Source: Taenia hydatigena (taxonomy: Eukaryota > Platyhelminthes > Cestoda > Cyclophyllidea > Taeniidae). Taken from it: DNA of 64,000 nt. Both the position numbers and the translations under genes were made by a program. The stretch covers positions 22,069,091 through 22,133,090 of the forward strand of contig JADWOT020000006.1 in NCBI GenBank assembly GCA_036345935.2, in the 5' to 3' direction. Positions 1 to 11,000 of the stretch are shown one piece after another. The notes under the pieces are model-generated. The model ran no database searches and had not been told where the DNA came from. It saw nothing but the letters and a program-made list of their open reading frames with translations. The first letter of the stretch is position 1. Each line of letters opens with the position of its first letter.

Positions 1-339
1 TCTCTGCCAGCTGCGTTGAACTCTGATAGTTAGAAGCAAAGACCTACAGTCACAAGGTTATGTTGAGTCCTGTCCTCTGTTACATGACTCTGGTTTTTTA
101 TTAGTGTTCCTAAGACTAGCTACGAACCTGCATGATGGTTTGTCCCCTGATACAGTTCTTACACAAGGACGAAATAACAGATCCACTAAAGCTGTTGGGA
201 GAAATCAGTGAAGTTGTTGGTAAAGCATCTTCTCAGTTGCACGCAACTTTGATGACTAAAATGGTCAACTCACAAGTGTTTTCCTTATAGCACTAATTTT
301 GCTGTGACGACTGACGCGGGATGTTGTCCAAGAACAGCG

Positions 340-495
340 GTACGGATGACGCTCAAAGGAGAAGATGAAGTATAAATTACGTGGTTAGTTAGTTTAACTC
401 TCGGTTTTAATAACGGATTAAATGAAATCTTCCACCTATCACCTTCGCTGGATGGCGCAATCCCTGGGCCATGGCAGTGGCCTTTAGCTCTATCA
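340..495 (+). repeat. Diverged copy of interspersed repeat, subtype B
   Basis: This copy shares the block GTTTAACTCTCGGTTTT with copies near 2365 and 17855. It also shares the downstream block ending GGGCCATGGCAGTGGCC and the upstream GGATGACGCTCAAA block, which recurs near 18590 and, reversed, near 34850 and 42390. It is old, with many substitutions, and its ends are not clear. Confidence 0.6.
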
Positions 496-2339
496 TGTTT
501 CGGATATGTGCAATTTCTGTCCAAGTATTATTACAACTTCAGTGAGATCTTGGCGCACCAAATTATACGTTGTCCATGCATTTGCTTTAATACTCTTAGC
601 TCATGCACAGGAGCCTGTAATTAAACATCAAAAAATATTTGCTTAATTTTCACAACCAGATATGTATGCAAATACGATGTCTAGACTAGCTGTTTATTTG
701 CTTTATTGCGTTCCAATATTGTAGATAAAATTCAGTATCATTCAGTAATCCGCAGGTGATTTTAGAAGCCGTTAAGTTCTACAATTTGGACATTAAAGGT
801 CAAAGCAAGTCGTTCGAGCAGAAGAATTTCGAAATTAACAATTGTTGTAGTATAACTGGTGCGATTTGAATGTTGTGGTGCATGTAATAGTGACGGTTTT
901 AAATAAACATGCTTAAGACTAAAAATGTCTAATGTCTTAGCATAAAGGACAGCAACTTTTGATTGAGACCAGGCCTACGTATTTGAAAATGACTTACATT
1001 GTTTCAAGTGGATTTAATTATATTGGTAGCACTTCGAGTGCAAGGTTACAATTCATTCTAAAAGAAATGCTGGGTTATTTGTGTACACAGGCAATAAAGC
1101 GGGATAGTCCAAGATCAACAAAGACTGAAACAGTTTAAAATAAACATTATGGCATTGTTTGAACAGGCTGTAAAAAGTTTGGTTGCTTAGCAATGTATGT
1201 AGACAAGGAAAATAAATGATTGCATGGCAGCAAAATAGCTTTTATGCTCAAAATGCCTTCCCATCTGCTTAAAAATAAAGGGTTTAAGCTTGTTTAAAAT
1301 TGACAAGCTCACAGATTTTTTATAGAAGAATCTCATTTTGCAGAACTTTATTGGTGTTAAGGCTATTGACGTGAATATTAAATCAAGCGCCATTGTGGCG
1401 AATAAAGTGTTGTTTTACACGCTCCATATCTATTTTTAACTGCAGAATTAATGTTTTGGAAAGCGTTTTTAAGCTCATTTTATTTCTCAGTTTCATGCAA
1501 ATGTTAGAAATTCCTCTTGAATTCTCAAACTTTACAGCAATGCACTTTTGCTATTCACTGAAGCCCAAGTCTCGTAAGCATTCAAAGATAACAATGGTGT
1601 TGCTCGTAAAGGAGATCTTAAATGGTTCTTCAACATCAGTCCCAAGTTTTTACTCTAAAAATAATCGACATTTCAATTTTTGTAAAAAATTTTTAATAAA
1701 GAAACGATTTTTCTGGGCACAACTTAGAACCTTCAGGAATGATATTAATTTTTGCTAAACAAAGGCAATGAAGTAAATTTAAAACAAGCAAGCCGAAAGA
1801 GAGAGCTCGGCCTCATTTTTGTAACTAAATTTGCATTAAATTTTGCCCAAAATACTCAACTAAGATGACAATGTAATCCATAAAAACAAAGTAAAGAATT
1901 CGAAAGTTTCTTATAGAAAGGAAGATTTTCAATACATGCTTGCATTGCGCAATTTCTTTTCGTTTGAAAAGACTTTGCAATTTAATTCCCGAACTTAGAA
2001 GGAAAGAACCCTTTCATTGACCCACTTTGATGCAAGCTAGTTAAGGTGCTATGGGACTGCGCTTTTTCAAATAAGTAGTTTTAGCTTTAGTGCTGGTCGC
2101 CCATCTGGTAGTCACAAATTTAAGTAATAAAATTTGAAAAAGTATTAAACGATTCAGACCAACGTTACTGTGGTCACAAATGGCTCTTTTGAGCAAAATA
2201 TGTCTTCATTGCTATAACGCATTACTAATAAAAAGCGTTGCAGCTACAACTAAATTCGATTGTTAAAATTGCGAGTTATGTTTCTGCTATCCTTTACTTA
2301 TTTTATCAGATGCCTTGCTTAGAACCGGATGTTATAAGT

Positions 2340-2515
2340 AGCATTGTAACGCACTGATCATTTGTTTAACTCTCGGTTTTGGAAGAGAAGCTCATTTGGG
2401 TGGTCATCCACTGTGCCCTCAGCGGCTTGGCCAGCCTTCGGGCCAGGCCAGTGGCCCTTAGTCCTAAGGCATATCAATTGGGCACATTATGTTCCGGTAC
2501 CGCGTCCCCTCTCGG
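2340..2515 (+). repeat. Copy of interspersed repeat, subtype B
   Basis: The copy carries GTTTAACTCTCGGTTTTGG followed by the conserved core GGCTTGGCCAGCCTTCGGGCCAGGCCAGTGGCC, here given in outline only. That core is the most conserved part of the whole family and recurs in both orientations across the window. The 73-residue frame over it is not a gene. Confidence 0.65.
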
Positions 2516-3383
2516 CCCCTAAAAATTCTAAAAGCGCTACATGTGCTACTTTAAAAGAGGCAACTTCTAAATTGTTTGCGTAAATGTTACGTCTATTAAT
2601 ACTTTTGCTGGACTCTCTAGAAGAAGATCCAAACATTTCTAGAAACGGTTAAAATTGTTAGGCTTTTATGCTTAAACGGATTTTTATTGCATAAACTGCA
2701 AAGGTATTTCTCTGTCTCCCTTGGTAAAAAACTTGACTAATGTTGGTAATGGTGTCAAAGCTAATAATAGAAGTCCAACTTCCCTGGTGTATGCTTAACT
2801 AAAACGGCTGTGACGTTTCAAGCCAACAGTGACCGCTTTCCCACATCTGTGAAGGGCTCGCATTCCGCTGAAGTATCCCCTGACATTTGCCCAAGTGCTC
2901 CCGTTTGGAATCACTTAGTGCTATATGAGATGTACTAAGTATGCGTAATTTTATTTAGGCAGCAAATGTCAGAGTGCACAAAAATAAGTTTGAAATTTCC
3001 AAAGTTTGGATATAAGTAGGGCTGAATTGAGTAGCAAATAATTATCATAAATACCAGCTAATAATAATTGTTTAGCCAAAGAGCAATGCTTGGTCCAAAA
3101 CATTAAATAATGCTCAGTACCAGAAGTCGCTTTCTACTTAGAAACTCATGCACTTTTTTAAATTGAGAAATTGCAAATAAATCTTTTGTATTTTTTGTAA
3201 TTTTTACGGGCTGTTATACTATAATTTAATGAAACTAGCGTTTAATTTTATGCTCTAAACGCTTCTGTTCAAGATCGAAAGTGTTCTGTGATGGACTAAA
3301 ACATTGTGATACCAAAGCGGTAGGTCAGCATTTAAATCCACAAGTTGGTAACAAATGAAAATTGTCAACATTATGACACTAAC

Positions 3384-4073
3384 CTCGAGCATTAATTGAA
3401 CATCGTTGGGCACGTTTTTTAACACTGCCACAGCCGCCTTCCACACTCCACACTCCGGTGCACCAGCCTGTTCCGTCAATTTGAGTGCCTCCACCATTGG
3501 AAGTTGGTAGCGCGTAACACGTTGGATGGGTTGCATGAGGCGCGAGAGGATGTCATTTTTGTCAAAGTAAAAGCGTCTTAAATCCTCAAAGTATGCCTTG
3601 AACTGAGCCACTAGATCCACAGCTTTGGAATAATTCTCGCAGTACTTCATGTACATGGAACGCAAACGTGCCTGTGAATTAAGGAAGAGGCGTGGCACGT
3701 TGTCAGGCTGCTCATAGACTGCACTTCTTAGCTTCTCCACAAACTGGCTATGCCACTCGGTCAGTTGGAGCCAGTTGCCCCATATCACTCGCCAACGGTT
3801 GGCCAACTCTGTCGGTGGTATTGGCGGAGGTGGTGACGGTGGCGACGACAAAGGTGGTGGCGGGGATGGATTCAAAATGATGGAGTACTCTGAGTGACAG
3901 CTCTCACTGCGCGCAAGAGAGGGTGTTGGGGGCACAAGGGTCTGCGTGTTCACCACCGTCATGTAGGTGTCGCGAACTAGCTGGAGTTGTTGAACGTAGT
4001 TCTCCTCCGAGTGGACGAGTTCCAGCAATGGCTGCTGACGGTATTCCAGAAGTGCTTCTGGTGAACTTGACAT
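3384..4073 (-). CDS. Rho guanine-nucleotide exchange factor, DH-domain exon(s)
   Basis: This exon encodes a Dbl-homology (DH) domain, which loads GTP onto Rho-family GTPases. DH conserved region 1 is seen at LLELVHSEENYVQQL (about residues 16-30). The GNWLQLTEWHSQF helix follows, and conserved region 3 is at DILSRLMQPIQRVTRYQLP. An ATG at 4073 has an in-frame TAG 18 nt upstream, which supports it as the start unless the AG just before it is a splice acceptor. The exon ends at a GAG|GTTAGT donor at 3384; read-through would add an unrelated tail to 3255. An insertion of about 45 residues rich in Ser and Pro, with runs of three to four prolines, splits the first helix from the second. The DH domain's last helix and the usual PH domain are missing from this exon and were not found to the left, so the gene is partial or continues beyond the window. 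The subfamily is not resolved; Trio, p63RhoGEF and obscurin types are all similar. Confidence 0.8.
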
Positions 4074-4079
4074 AGAAGA

Positions 4080-5022
4080 TTTCCCTTGCTAACTCTAAAA
4101 ACTGAAGCATTTATTGTTGTCACTCTTTGTAGCGATGCAATTTCTGCTCGCGAAAATCATTCCATCACTTGAAAAAATGTTTAGCATTTTGGTTCTACAG
4201 TTAGTCAAACAAAGGGTCTTTTACTTTGTGCAACAAAACTCAATCTTTAGAATTTTGGATTGACCTTACTTTTATTGCTATAGGAATCACCAAAATTAAC
4301 ATATTTTAGTCATTATCCAATGAATAGGACCGCAATTCAGATGGGCTAAATGACAATTGTCACCTCGATTAGATGCGCAGTTATGGAAACCATGCAACCC
4401 CATGTAAGCGTCAAAATTATTTTGATAATGGTAAAGAGTTTTCTAGCCGTGATTGCTTTTTTAATCACCTTAGAAACAGTTCTGATAGGAGAAAAGTTCA
4501 CACTTTGTTATAATAAAACTGGAGGCAAAAAATGTGAATCGTTTGGCATTGAGAATTGAAAATTAGCGATTCCCGGTTCTTCCAACACTTCTAACCCTCC
4601 TAACTGAATTAATCATTCCAATTTAATAAAATGCAAACCGAGTTGATATTTTTAATTTGCGTTTATCTTTCCCATAGACCAGGAATTTTTTGTGTACGTG
4701 TGCACATGGGCTACGTAGAAAAAATGCACCAAGAATGTATCGCTTACTGCCGTCATTCTAAAGAAGAGTCACAGGATTTTTAAAAATACATCTGTTGTGT
4801 GTTTTATAACATCTAATACTCAATCCTAATTGATTTTAAACCATGAATCCAGAATACTTCGAGCCCTTTAAAATAAAACAACTATTTAGACTTGTTTGAG
4901 TGTAAAACAAGTTCACCAGATGCAACCGGTCATTTTATTCCATTAATCTTACCTCATTCAAAGAGGCACTTTTACTTTTGTGACGTCTATCCAACTTTGT
5001 TCAACTTTTCTTTCCTACGCAG
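4080..5022. other. Intergenic, nothing recognised
   Basis: There is a 69-residue frame at 4350-4559 on the plus strand with a hydrophobic stretch, but it has no recognisable family or supporting context. This segment may also hold upstream exons of the unknown plus-strand gene that follows. Confidence 0.3.
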
Positions 5023-5523
5023 GTGCAATCCCATGAGTGGGCAAACAGCATTGCATGATTTATTACTTTGCGAGAAAATTTCTCCATTGACGGATGACAT
5101 TTTGGTACAAATTTAGTGCTAAGGCATTTGTCAATTTTAAAACACTTTCTTAGGCTAAAATTTTAAAGTAACGCTTCCTAAAATATTCATCCTTACAGAG
5201 ATTTCAAAGTGCAAAACGCTACGTGGCAAGATATTCGCGAAATTGGTGGTGAATGATATTCTCTACCGAAAGGGCGCCTTCGATGACATTCTTGCCTTAT
5301 AAAAGAATTGTTGTTTTGTTGGTTCTCTGATGCAAACTGAGAGGTGAATCAGCCAGTAAAGTTTTCTTGGTTAATTTATTTTCTCTATAGCACTGATTAT
5401 TCATCAATGCGCAGTAAGTCCTGCGATGAAACCTATGCACAATCACTCCGCTACAAGCAATTGGTGCAATGGTGCCAGCATGGAATGCGACGGGAAAGTC
5501 GCCGTCCTATTCTGCTGATTTGC
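5023..5523 (+). CDS. Possible 3' end of an unrecognised plus-strand gene (three exons)
   Basis: Three segments join in phase. Exon 5023-5104 follows a pyrimidine-rich acceptor (TTTCTTTCCTACGCAG) and ends at a GTACAA donor. Exon 5199 to about 5251 follows CCTTACAG and ends at TG|GTGAAT. Exon 5391-5523 follows TTTTCTCTATAG and ends in a TAA stop. The spliced tail reads CNPMSGQTALHD...SAKRYVARYSRNW...SMRSKSCDETYAQSL and ends in RRPILLIC. It is rich in Cys, Arg and Ser and has no membrane segment. I do not recognise the family. Support is splice-site quality and phase agreement only, so it could be coincidence. The first exon needs two bases from an upstream exon that I could not place. Confidence 0.33.
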
Positions 5524-5880
5524 TAAACAAATTCGAAACACCTTGCCAAAGACACGCGTTATTTCCCTTTTGTATGGCTAACGAGCGTCAGATGGAATGA
5601 ATCACTCCACCGGTCTGTGTGAAAATGCAATTTCGACATGGAACATTAACATTTAAAAGAAATGTCTAGACTAAATTCACTTATCAAGAAGCAGTATCGA
5701 CGGTCCTCCTATTTGAATACTTGTTAATAAAAATGCCAAATTTGTCAAAATTGCTGCCTAGGAGGATAGCATGGCCAAAAATTTATAAAATGATAAAAAG
5801 CTAGTTGATTACTTCATTGCTAGCGATCGTCAGAGTTTAAAAAACTAAGTATCATGCAGCTAAGAGAGCTGACGCATAAA

Positions 5881-6172
5881 GGCTGTCTTGCATAGCTATA
5901 CAAATTTCCTACCATTTACAGTTTTTGCATTTGCTTTAAAGACCACCAGATTTTACACATTCACCTTTTAAATCTATTTATCCAGAGGAAAATTTTAAAA
6001 CTTCCAACACCCTCTATTTTCAATGATAAAATTGTCAACTACTGCTTTAAAGTGTAAAGAATTTTCACGGGATAAATAGATTTTTAGGACAAATTTGTAA
6101 AAATTGGCCGTCTTCAAAGCAAATACATATACTTTAGAGGGCAGGAAATTTGTATATCTCTACAAGATAGCC
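5881..6172. repeat. Fold-back inverted repeat, about 100-bp arms
   Basis: The left arm starts GGCTGTCTTGCATAGCTATA at 5881. The reverse complement of the right end (6172 leftwards) starts GGCTATCTTGTAGAGATATA. The two arms then match at roughly three bases in four for about 100 bp, including ATACAAATTTCCT, ATTTGCTTT and AAATCTATTTATCC. The unpaired centre is about 85 bp. This is the form of a fold-back or MITE-like element, or of a hairpin-forming transcript. No convincing target-site duplication was seen. Confidence 0.7.
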
Positions 6173-8061
6173 TAACCGTTAATAAATATTAAAGATTTTG
6201 GCAATTTTTTAATGAATTTAAACTTACAGCGCTTATGATCATTAAAAAATTGGTCACTGTGGCTGGTATTATGCAATGGAAAAGAGGTATTCAAAAGACA
6301 CATGGAGCGATTGTGTTAAGTAAGTCTTTTTAAAGGACCCGCAAATAAACATTTTAAGAAATTGCGTTATGTGGTAAAGTTTTAAAGCCGTACTAAGCAT
6401 GCCATTGCTAGCTCACTGGTTAGGACCCTGAAACGAGCAGTGGGCTGGCTTGCAGATAAAATATTTGGCATGTCAAGTATCAAAAATTAACCGCAGAAGG
6501 TGCCCCAACCAGCTTTACATACAATGACTCGTAAATTCAGCAACCGCAGTCAGCAACAAAATTTACTAAAGTGCAAAATAATATCTGCTTCAAGAATTTA
6601 ACCAATATAACCTTACTAAAAGGAGAAGTAAATAACAACGTGTTGTGTAAAAATTATATTTATGCATCCTCTAGGGTGTGTATAAAATAAAATATGGGCT
6701 TATACTTAAAGATTAAAACGTTTTAATGCTTACAGAAACATGGTTAAATCACGCATAAGCTTGTCGTAATGCCAACCGCTCGCAGTGATGTCTTAAAAGT
6801 ACCAATGAGCATTGCGAACTCACAAAAACTTTAAGAATTAAACTTTTTTGATCTTTTTATCTTAGTGATAATAACTTGAGCAAAGCACAGTTTACCTAAA
6901 CCCTTGTAAAAACGGCCTTGCACTTGCAAAATCAGAAATCCGTCAAGGCCGAATATATAAGGGTGTCAAGTAAATAAACGAATCTATGTTTAAGTGTAAA
7001 AAAAAGTTTTTGGCATACTTTTGCAGAACTATTTACACGAGCAGAATACTATTTTATTAGCTTTTTCCTGTTTAAGCAAACCGAGAGATGTGCATTATAG
7101 ATATTACTTGAGATGCTCTATCATTTCCTTCAATTTATTATCTACCTGGTTATCATCCCATCATATTTTAAGTTGTAGAATTAGGCTTTGAAACACTTTC
7201 TTCTTACCAAAGGCTTAAGATATCATATTTTCAATTGCCTTGATGCACTGATTGCGATTCAAATCAAATTACTATTATTAATACTGAACAGATACGGATA
7301 TGCATGCTCTCTCGTATAATCTTGTGCACTTCTACAATTAGTCCTGACGTAGTTAGGGAGGTAGAACTCTACTTAACAATGCCCTCTAAGTGAGCTGTGG
7401 ATGTTCCTTTTTTGCCTGCTTGTCTTGCTGAGTGAATTCTTCCTATACTACGTTATACGGGATTTGAAACCATTAAAAGTTCATCGCATGACCAGTGCTT
7501 GTTTCCTTTTTTGTGTCCATGACGCTTACTTGTCACATTGAAAGAGCACTCTAGCGAACAAGTTATGGGATTTCAAGGGCTTTTTTCTTAATGTGGAGTC
7601 GCTAAATATTTGGTTAGCATATATCTGTCATTTCATTAAGTTGTTTTGATAAAAATGCCCCAAAAAGGTAATACTAGGTATTTTTAGTTTCAATGTAACG
7701 TTTTTTGGGAACCAAAAATCATTATTGCGGAGTGTGGAGTTCCTACGACGTCGCTTTTAATTCTGCTATTTCTAATCAGGTCTTGTCTCATGCAAGCAAA
7801 AAGTAATTGGTCACAGTTCTGGCTAATCAACTTTCTTCAGTTAATTTTAAGCATAATTCACTTAGCAATTCCTCAAATAAAAGAATGCCTTTCGAATTTT
7901 GGACCACGACCGCACACCACGTGTCATCCCGGTGATGACTTTGGACACACAGTGCAAACACTTTGTTTATAAATGTCATTTCCTAATCAAATTGATTATA
8001 CCATTACGCAGAACGTGCGCTCGAACACATTGGCTCGTCACTCTGCCGCTGGTGTAGTCAA
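6173..8061. other. Intergenic, 5' flank of the Delta-like gene, nothing recognised
   Basis: The stretch is AT-rich with scattered short frames that do not look coding. The promoter and any 5' untranslated exon of the Delta-like gene should lie here, but no core promoter element can be singled out. Confidence 0.35.
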
Positions 8062-11000
8062 ATGGAGGTCTTATTTTGGCCTCTCTTCGTGATTGCCAGC
8101 ATCTCTCCAGCCGTCATCTCGCAGGTAAGCAATCTCCCCACTCCATGAATCGAATGAAGTACAACAACGAAGCTAAAATTTAGTACGAAAATTAACAATA
8201 ACTATTGTTGTATTGTGTATTTTGACCGGTCAATGTGAACTTGATTTGGGCACTGCTCCGAAATTTTTATGACTGAGTTCAGGAAGTGTATTTAGTGGCC
8301 TCTTATGTTTTGTCGCCTAGTTTAAGGGTGGTTTTTCTTTCCCATTGTCACTCCAAATGTCATGTACCATGCAGTGTTGCGATTACTTTCAAGTGAACTT
8401 ATTGCTGGTCATAAGGGACCACTGAAGTGTTTGCTCCAACTCACTTTCCCGTTTTAACCCAATTAAATGGAGATTACGTTTTCTTTTTTGAATTTACCAG
8501 ATCCCCTTACAATCGAGACGTGGAATACTATAGTATTAAAAACGTTACCTACATTTGTTTTAAAATTTGTGATACGCATTTTCTAAAACGTTTTTATACG
8601 AAAACTTTAGGCTATCATTAATCAAAAAGGTTGGATTTCATCGCTATTATTTTTGAGTATGCTGGGACCGGTTCGATGGTTTGAATTACTATTCCATTCG
8701 TTGATCTGCAATGCTAAAACCCCTTTTCTCATTTGAGGAAACGGTCGGCGAAGTTAAACTGAGTTTCTTCTTTGAAAGTGAAGACGGACGACTGCCCCAC
8801 GGACAAACATGCGATCCGTGGCCGTACACGAAGTGCGATGTTTACTTGACCATTTGCGTCTCAAGCCAGGATGTTGGGTATGCCTTTATGCATTTAAATT
8901 GCCCTACCCGCTGATTACTTCACCGACCTAATGTCATCCTTTCTGTTTTATTTTCTAAGATCTTGTAACGTGTACTCCCATCGGACCGGTCTGTGGGAGG
9001 ATGCAAACGTCGGTCAAGCAGCGGTTGCATTTTCTCTAAAATATCCCGTTCCTGTAAGTCAGTGGATGAGGATGATTGCTCCTCTCAACAAACTTGTTTG
9101 ATGACACCCTTCACTTCAACCACAATTTGTAGGCAGCATAGTTAACCAGTGCTTTTAGTTGATGTTCTTCCCTCTTTATATGCATGTAAGTTGTTTTGCA
9201 GCTTTGGAATAGGTCTTGTTTAGCGTTTTCATGTTTTACTTGAGCTACTTTCTGCGCTTCACTTCAAACTCGAACGCTATTGCCTGCATTTTGTCCCTCA
9301 AAATGCCTAAACGTCAGCTCTGAAACTGGCTAATCACCATCTAACCTCATAGTGTCTTGTTTAATAAGTTCTCAGACATAGCATCATTTCTGCAAGCATC
9401 CTAGTAGTGCTTTACCAGAGTCGGGAGTTTCAAATTCAGCCCGAGTAGTGCATAGTTCCTCTCCTCATTTGACTGCCGCCTTCGGCGCTCCGAAGGGATG
9501 AACATTCCACCAGCCAACCGGTTCATTCGTCGAATTCTCTTGCGATTTTAAATGGAGGACCATAGGAACACTGGTCTAAAAGCAGTCATGTTAGAAAGGT
9601 TTGAATTAAGCATATCACTTAAGGGTTGAGGTTTTCACTTCTCTATATCCTTTCTGCGTTGCTCCCACTTCAACGCTACACAGCCTCATCCATGCGAATT
9701 TCATTCCAGACGTTAGGAAGGAGGAGGAGGTGTCGCGAAGTTGTGATATAACAAATGTCGGCATACAAGGGTGGCCAACAGACTGTTCCAGTTGTTATAA
9801 GCCCTTAACCGACGTTCACGAGACTGGGATACTTTTAGGCTCTTCGGTTAGTGGTCATCACAGACTTTCTCATTTGTGGCATGCATCCCTTCCGCCACGC
9901 TAAAGTTGATCACTCAGCTGTAGAAACGCAAATAGATGTCTTTTAAGATCAGTTTTTGCTTTCTGCTGCCAAAAATGAAGCATTCCGAGGTTCTCATAGC
10001 GACGATCATGCGGAATATGCATATCAGATGTATAGCAGGACTTGGGACTACTTCCACAGCCCAGAGACCAGCCCACTTGACGTAAGAGGAATGGCGGAGC
10101 GCATCTATGGACCCTCTGCCAGAACTGAGCGCTGAACAAATAACTTGCATATCATGTTACAATACAGTGTAAGAGGTCTGCAACCAAGTTGTCGACACAG
10201 AATTCATAATTCAACTTTGTAAGAATTTAATATTTGGGCTAGATTTTCTGTTACAACAGTTCAAAACACTATTTGCGCATTTAAAAACCATTTTGTTTTT
10301 CGATATGGTTGCTTCTGAGGGCTTTATTCCCTAGATGAAGAGTTAGGCCCCACAGAATCCAAACGAAACACACATGCAGATTTTTTGAAAAAGCCGAAAC
10401 ATTCACCATTTTGATCTCCTCATTATTTTTTAATACGTATTTGCTTATTTGAAGTCTCACCTTTGAAAATGTTAGGGGCTTTCTTTGTGTAGGAAAGCCT
10501 GGACGTGTTTGTCGAGGTGTGGGATGAGGACACCTCAAACAGGCCCGACTCAATCGCCAAGTTTAGGGGCAACCTCGTCGTTGCTGAAATGCAGAACACT
10601 CCAAGCGCTTTTAGCATGCTGCGAGAGGATATCGCTTCCATTAACAAAGTCAGGTAGTCTTATTCCCTTTAGACTTTTTATTATTACTCCTGACTGGAAA
10701 TTTTGTTATTCATTTAGAACTCTTATTTACTCCAGGCATAAAATGTTTACTATCAAGGAAAAATAAGCTAGTCTTGCATCGTGGTGTAACGTAAGCAGAC
10801 CCAGATAGAGCACTTCAAACGTAAACACTCCGAGGCGGGAACCTGCACTCACATCATTTCGGCGAGGAGCACCACAAAAAGGTGTTTAGATTGGAGGGAA
10901 ATATTTAAAAGTTAATGCAAGGAAGCAAGAACTTACCTTTTTCTGGGGTCAATCTTATTTTCTCCTGTTATCGGGTGGCAGACTGTTGTATTTTGGCCCT

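Larger units (their letters stand above)
1..3250. other. Intergenic, AT-rich, no recognised gene
   Basis: No open frame here resembles a known protein. The stretch holds two diverged copies of the interspersed repeat family (about 340-495 and 2340-2515), listed separately. If the Rho-GEF gene at 3384-4073 has more 3' exons, they would lie here on the minus strand or beyond the left edge. I could not pick out a PH-domain exon. Confidence 0.5.
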
